From contig JAJXZN010000102.1 in assembly GCA_021780015.1 (NCBI GenBank), positions 1-5,984 on the forward strand: 5,984 bases of DNA, read 5' to 3'. Position 1 is the first letter of the stretch; each line of letters starts with the position of its first letter. Both the position numbers and the translations under genes were made by a program. The notes under the pieces are model-generated. The model ran no database searches. It was given only the letters and a program-made list of their open reading frames with translations, and was not told the origin of the DNA. The stretch is from Pseudomonadota bacterium. Lineage in GTDB: Bacteria; Pseudomonadota; Alphaproteobacteria; Rhizobiales; Beijerinckiaceae. Positions 5,824 through 5,984 of this stretch are shown piece by piece.

Positions 5824-5984
5824 CTATTCGAGCACGAGGTTGCGCGGCTTGCCCGCAACCCAAGCCTCGATATTGTCGACAAGCTGGTTCGACAGTCCCG
5901 TCATCGCCTCGACGCTGGCCCAGGCGACATGCGGCGTGATCAGCAGGTTCGGCAGGTCGGCATCCAGCAGGACGTTGCCGTTCT
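5824..5984 (-). CDS. D-2-hydroxyacid dehydrogenase, C-terminal fragment (5' part beyond window edge)
   Basis: Only the last 53 codons are in the window. They read NGNVLLDADLPNLLITPHVA, then WASVEAMTGLSNQLVDNIEA, then WVAGKPRNLVLE and a TAG. TPHVAWAS is the C-terminal signature of D-isomer-specific 2-hydroxyacid dehydrogenases; its His is the catalytic acid/base, and the spacing to the QLVDNIEAWVAGKPRN helix fits the family. The HVAWAS form is typical of the glycerate dehydrogenase/hydroxypyruvate reductase-like branch, which uses NAD(P)H to reduce 2-oxoacids such as hydroxypyruvate in the cytoplasm. The Rossmann domain is not visible, so substrate and cofactor cannot be judged. A terminator follows the stop codon. 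Confidence 0.88.
   Translation of the reverse strand, partial: NGNVLLDADLPNLLITPHVAWASVEAMTGLSNQLVDNIEAWVAGKPRNLVLE

Overview
The window looks like a GC-rich alphaproteobacterial chromosome, probably Hyphomicrobiales. The grounds are the high-GC codon use, a gatC-gatA pair beside a UPF0173 hydrolase and a rhizobial-type RuvX, and a candidate EcfG-like (GGAAC/CGT) promoter. The sensor kinase resembles the LapD/MoxY group seen in methylotrophic alphaproteobacteria, so a Beijerinckiaceae- or Methylocystaceae-like host is possible but unproven. I see no phage, insertion sequence, CRISPR array, tRNA or rRNA.

Layout. Positions 1-1320 (minus) hold gatA, which runs off the left edge and starts at a TTG. 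Upstream of it on the same strand are gatC (1361-1648) and a UPF0173/UlaG-like metallo-beta-lactamase-fold hydrolase (1724-2419). Across a 102-bp divergent spacer, ruvX/yqgF (2522-2992, plus) runs into a large sensor histidine kinase (2989-4365, minus). Their two stop codons share one CTAG. The kinase diverges from a NarL/LuxR-type response regulator (4595-5212, plus) across about 229 bp that is locally AT-rich and holds short direct and inverted repeats. The right end has a small secreted Tyr/Gly-rich protein with a glycine-zipper core (5267-5644, minus) and the C-terminal end of a D-2-hydroxyacid dehydrogenase (5824-5984, minus), each followed by a terminator-like hairpin.

How it fits together. 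GatA and GatC belong to the GatCAB amidotransferase that makes Gln-tRNA(Gln) and/or Asn-tRNA(Asn); gatB is expected nearby. RuvX is the essential YqgF-family nuclease linked to 16S rRNA maturation. These are housekeeping genes in an arrangement I recall from other Hyphomicrobiales. The divergent kinase/regulator pair is a complete two-component system and the most distinctive element here. Its H-box has proline where related kinases carry the glutamine needed for phosphatase activity. The small secreted protein has a candidate general-stress (EcfG) promoter and a leader with two mutually exclusive hairpins beside a strong ribosome binding site. This is the least described part of the window.

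I do not see a clear new multigene system. The best leads are the two-component pair with its repeat-bearing intergenic region, and the glycine-zipper protein with its leader.
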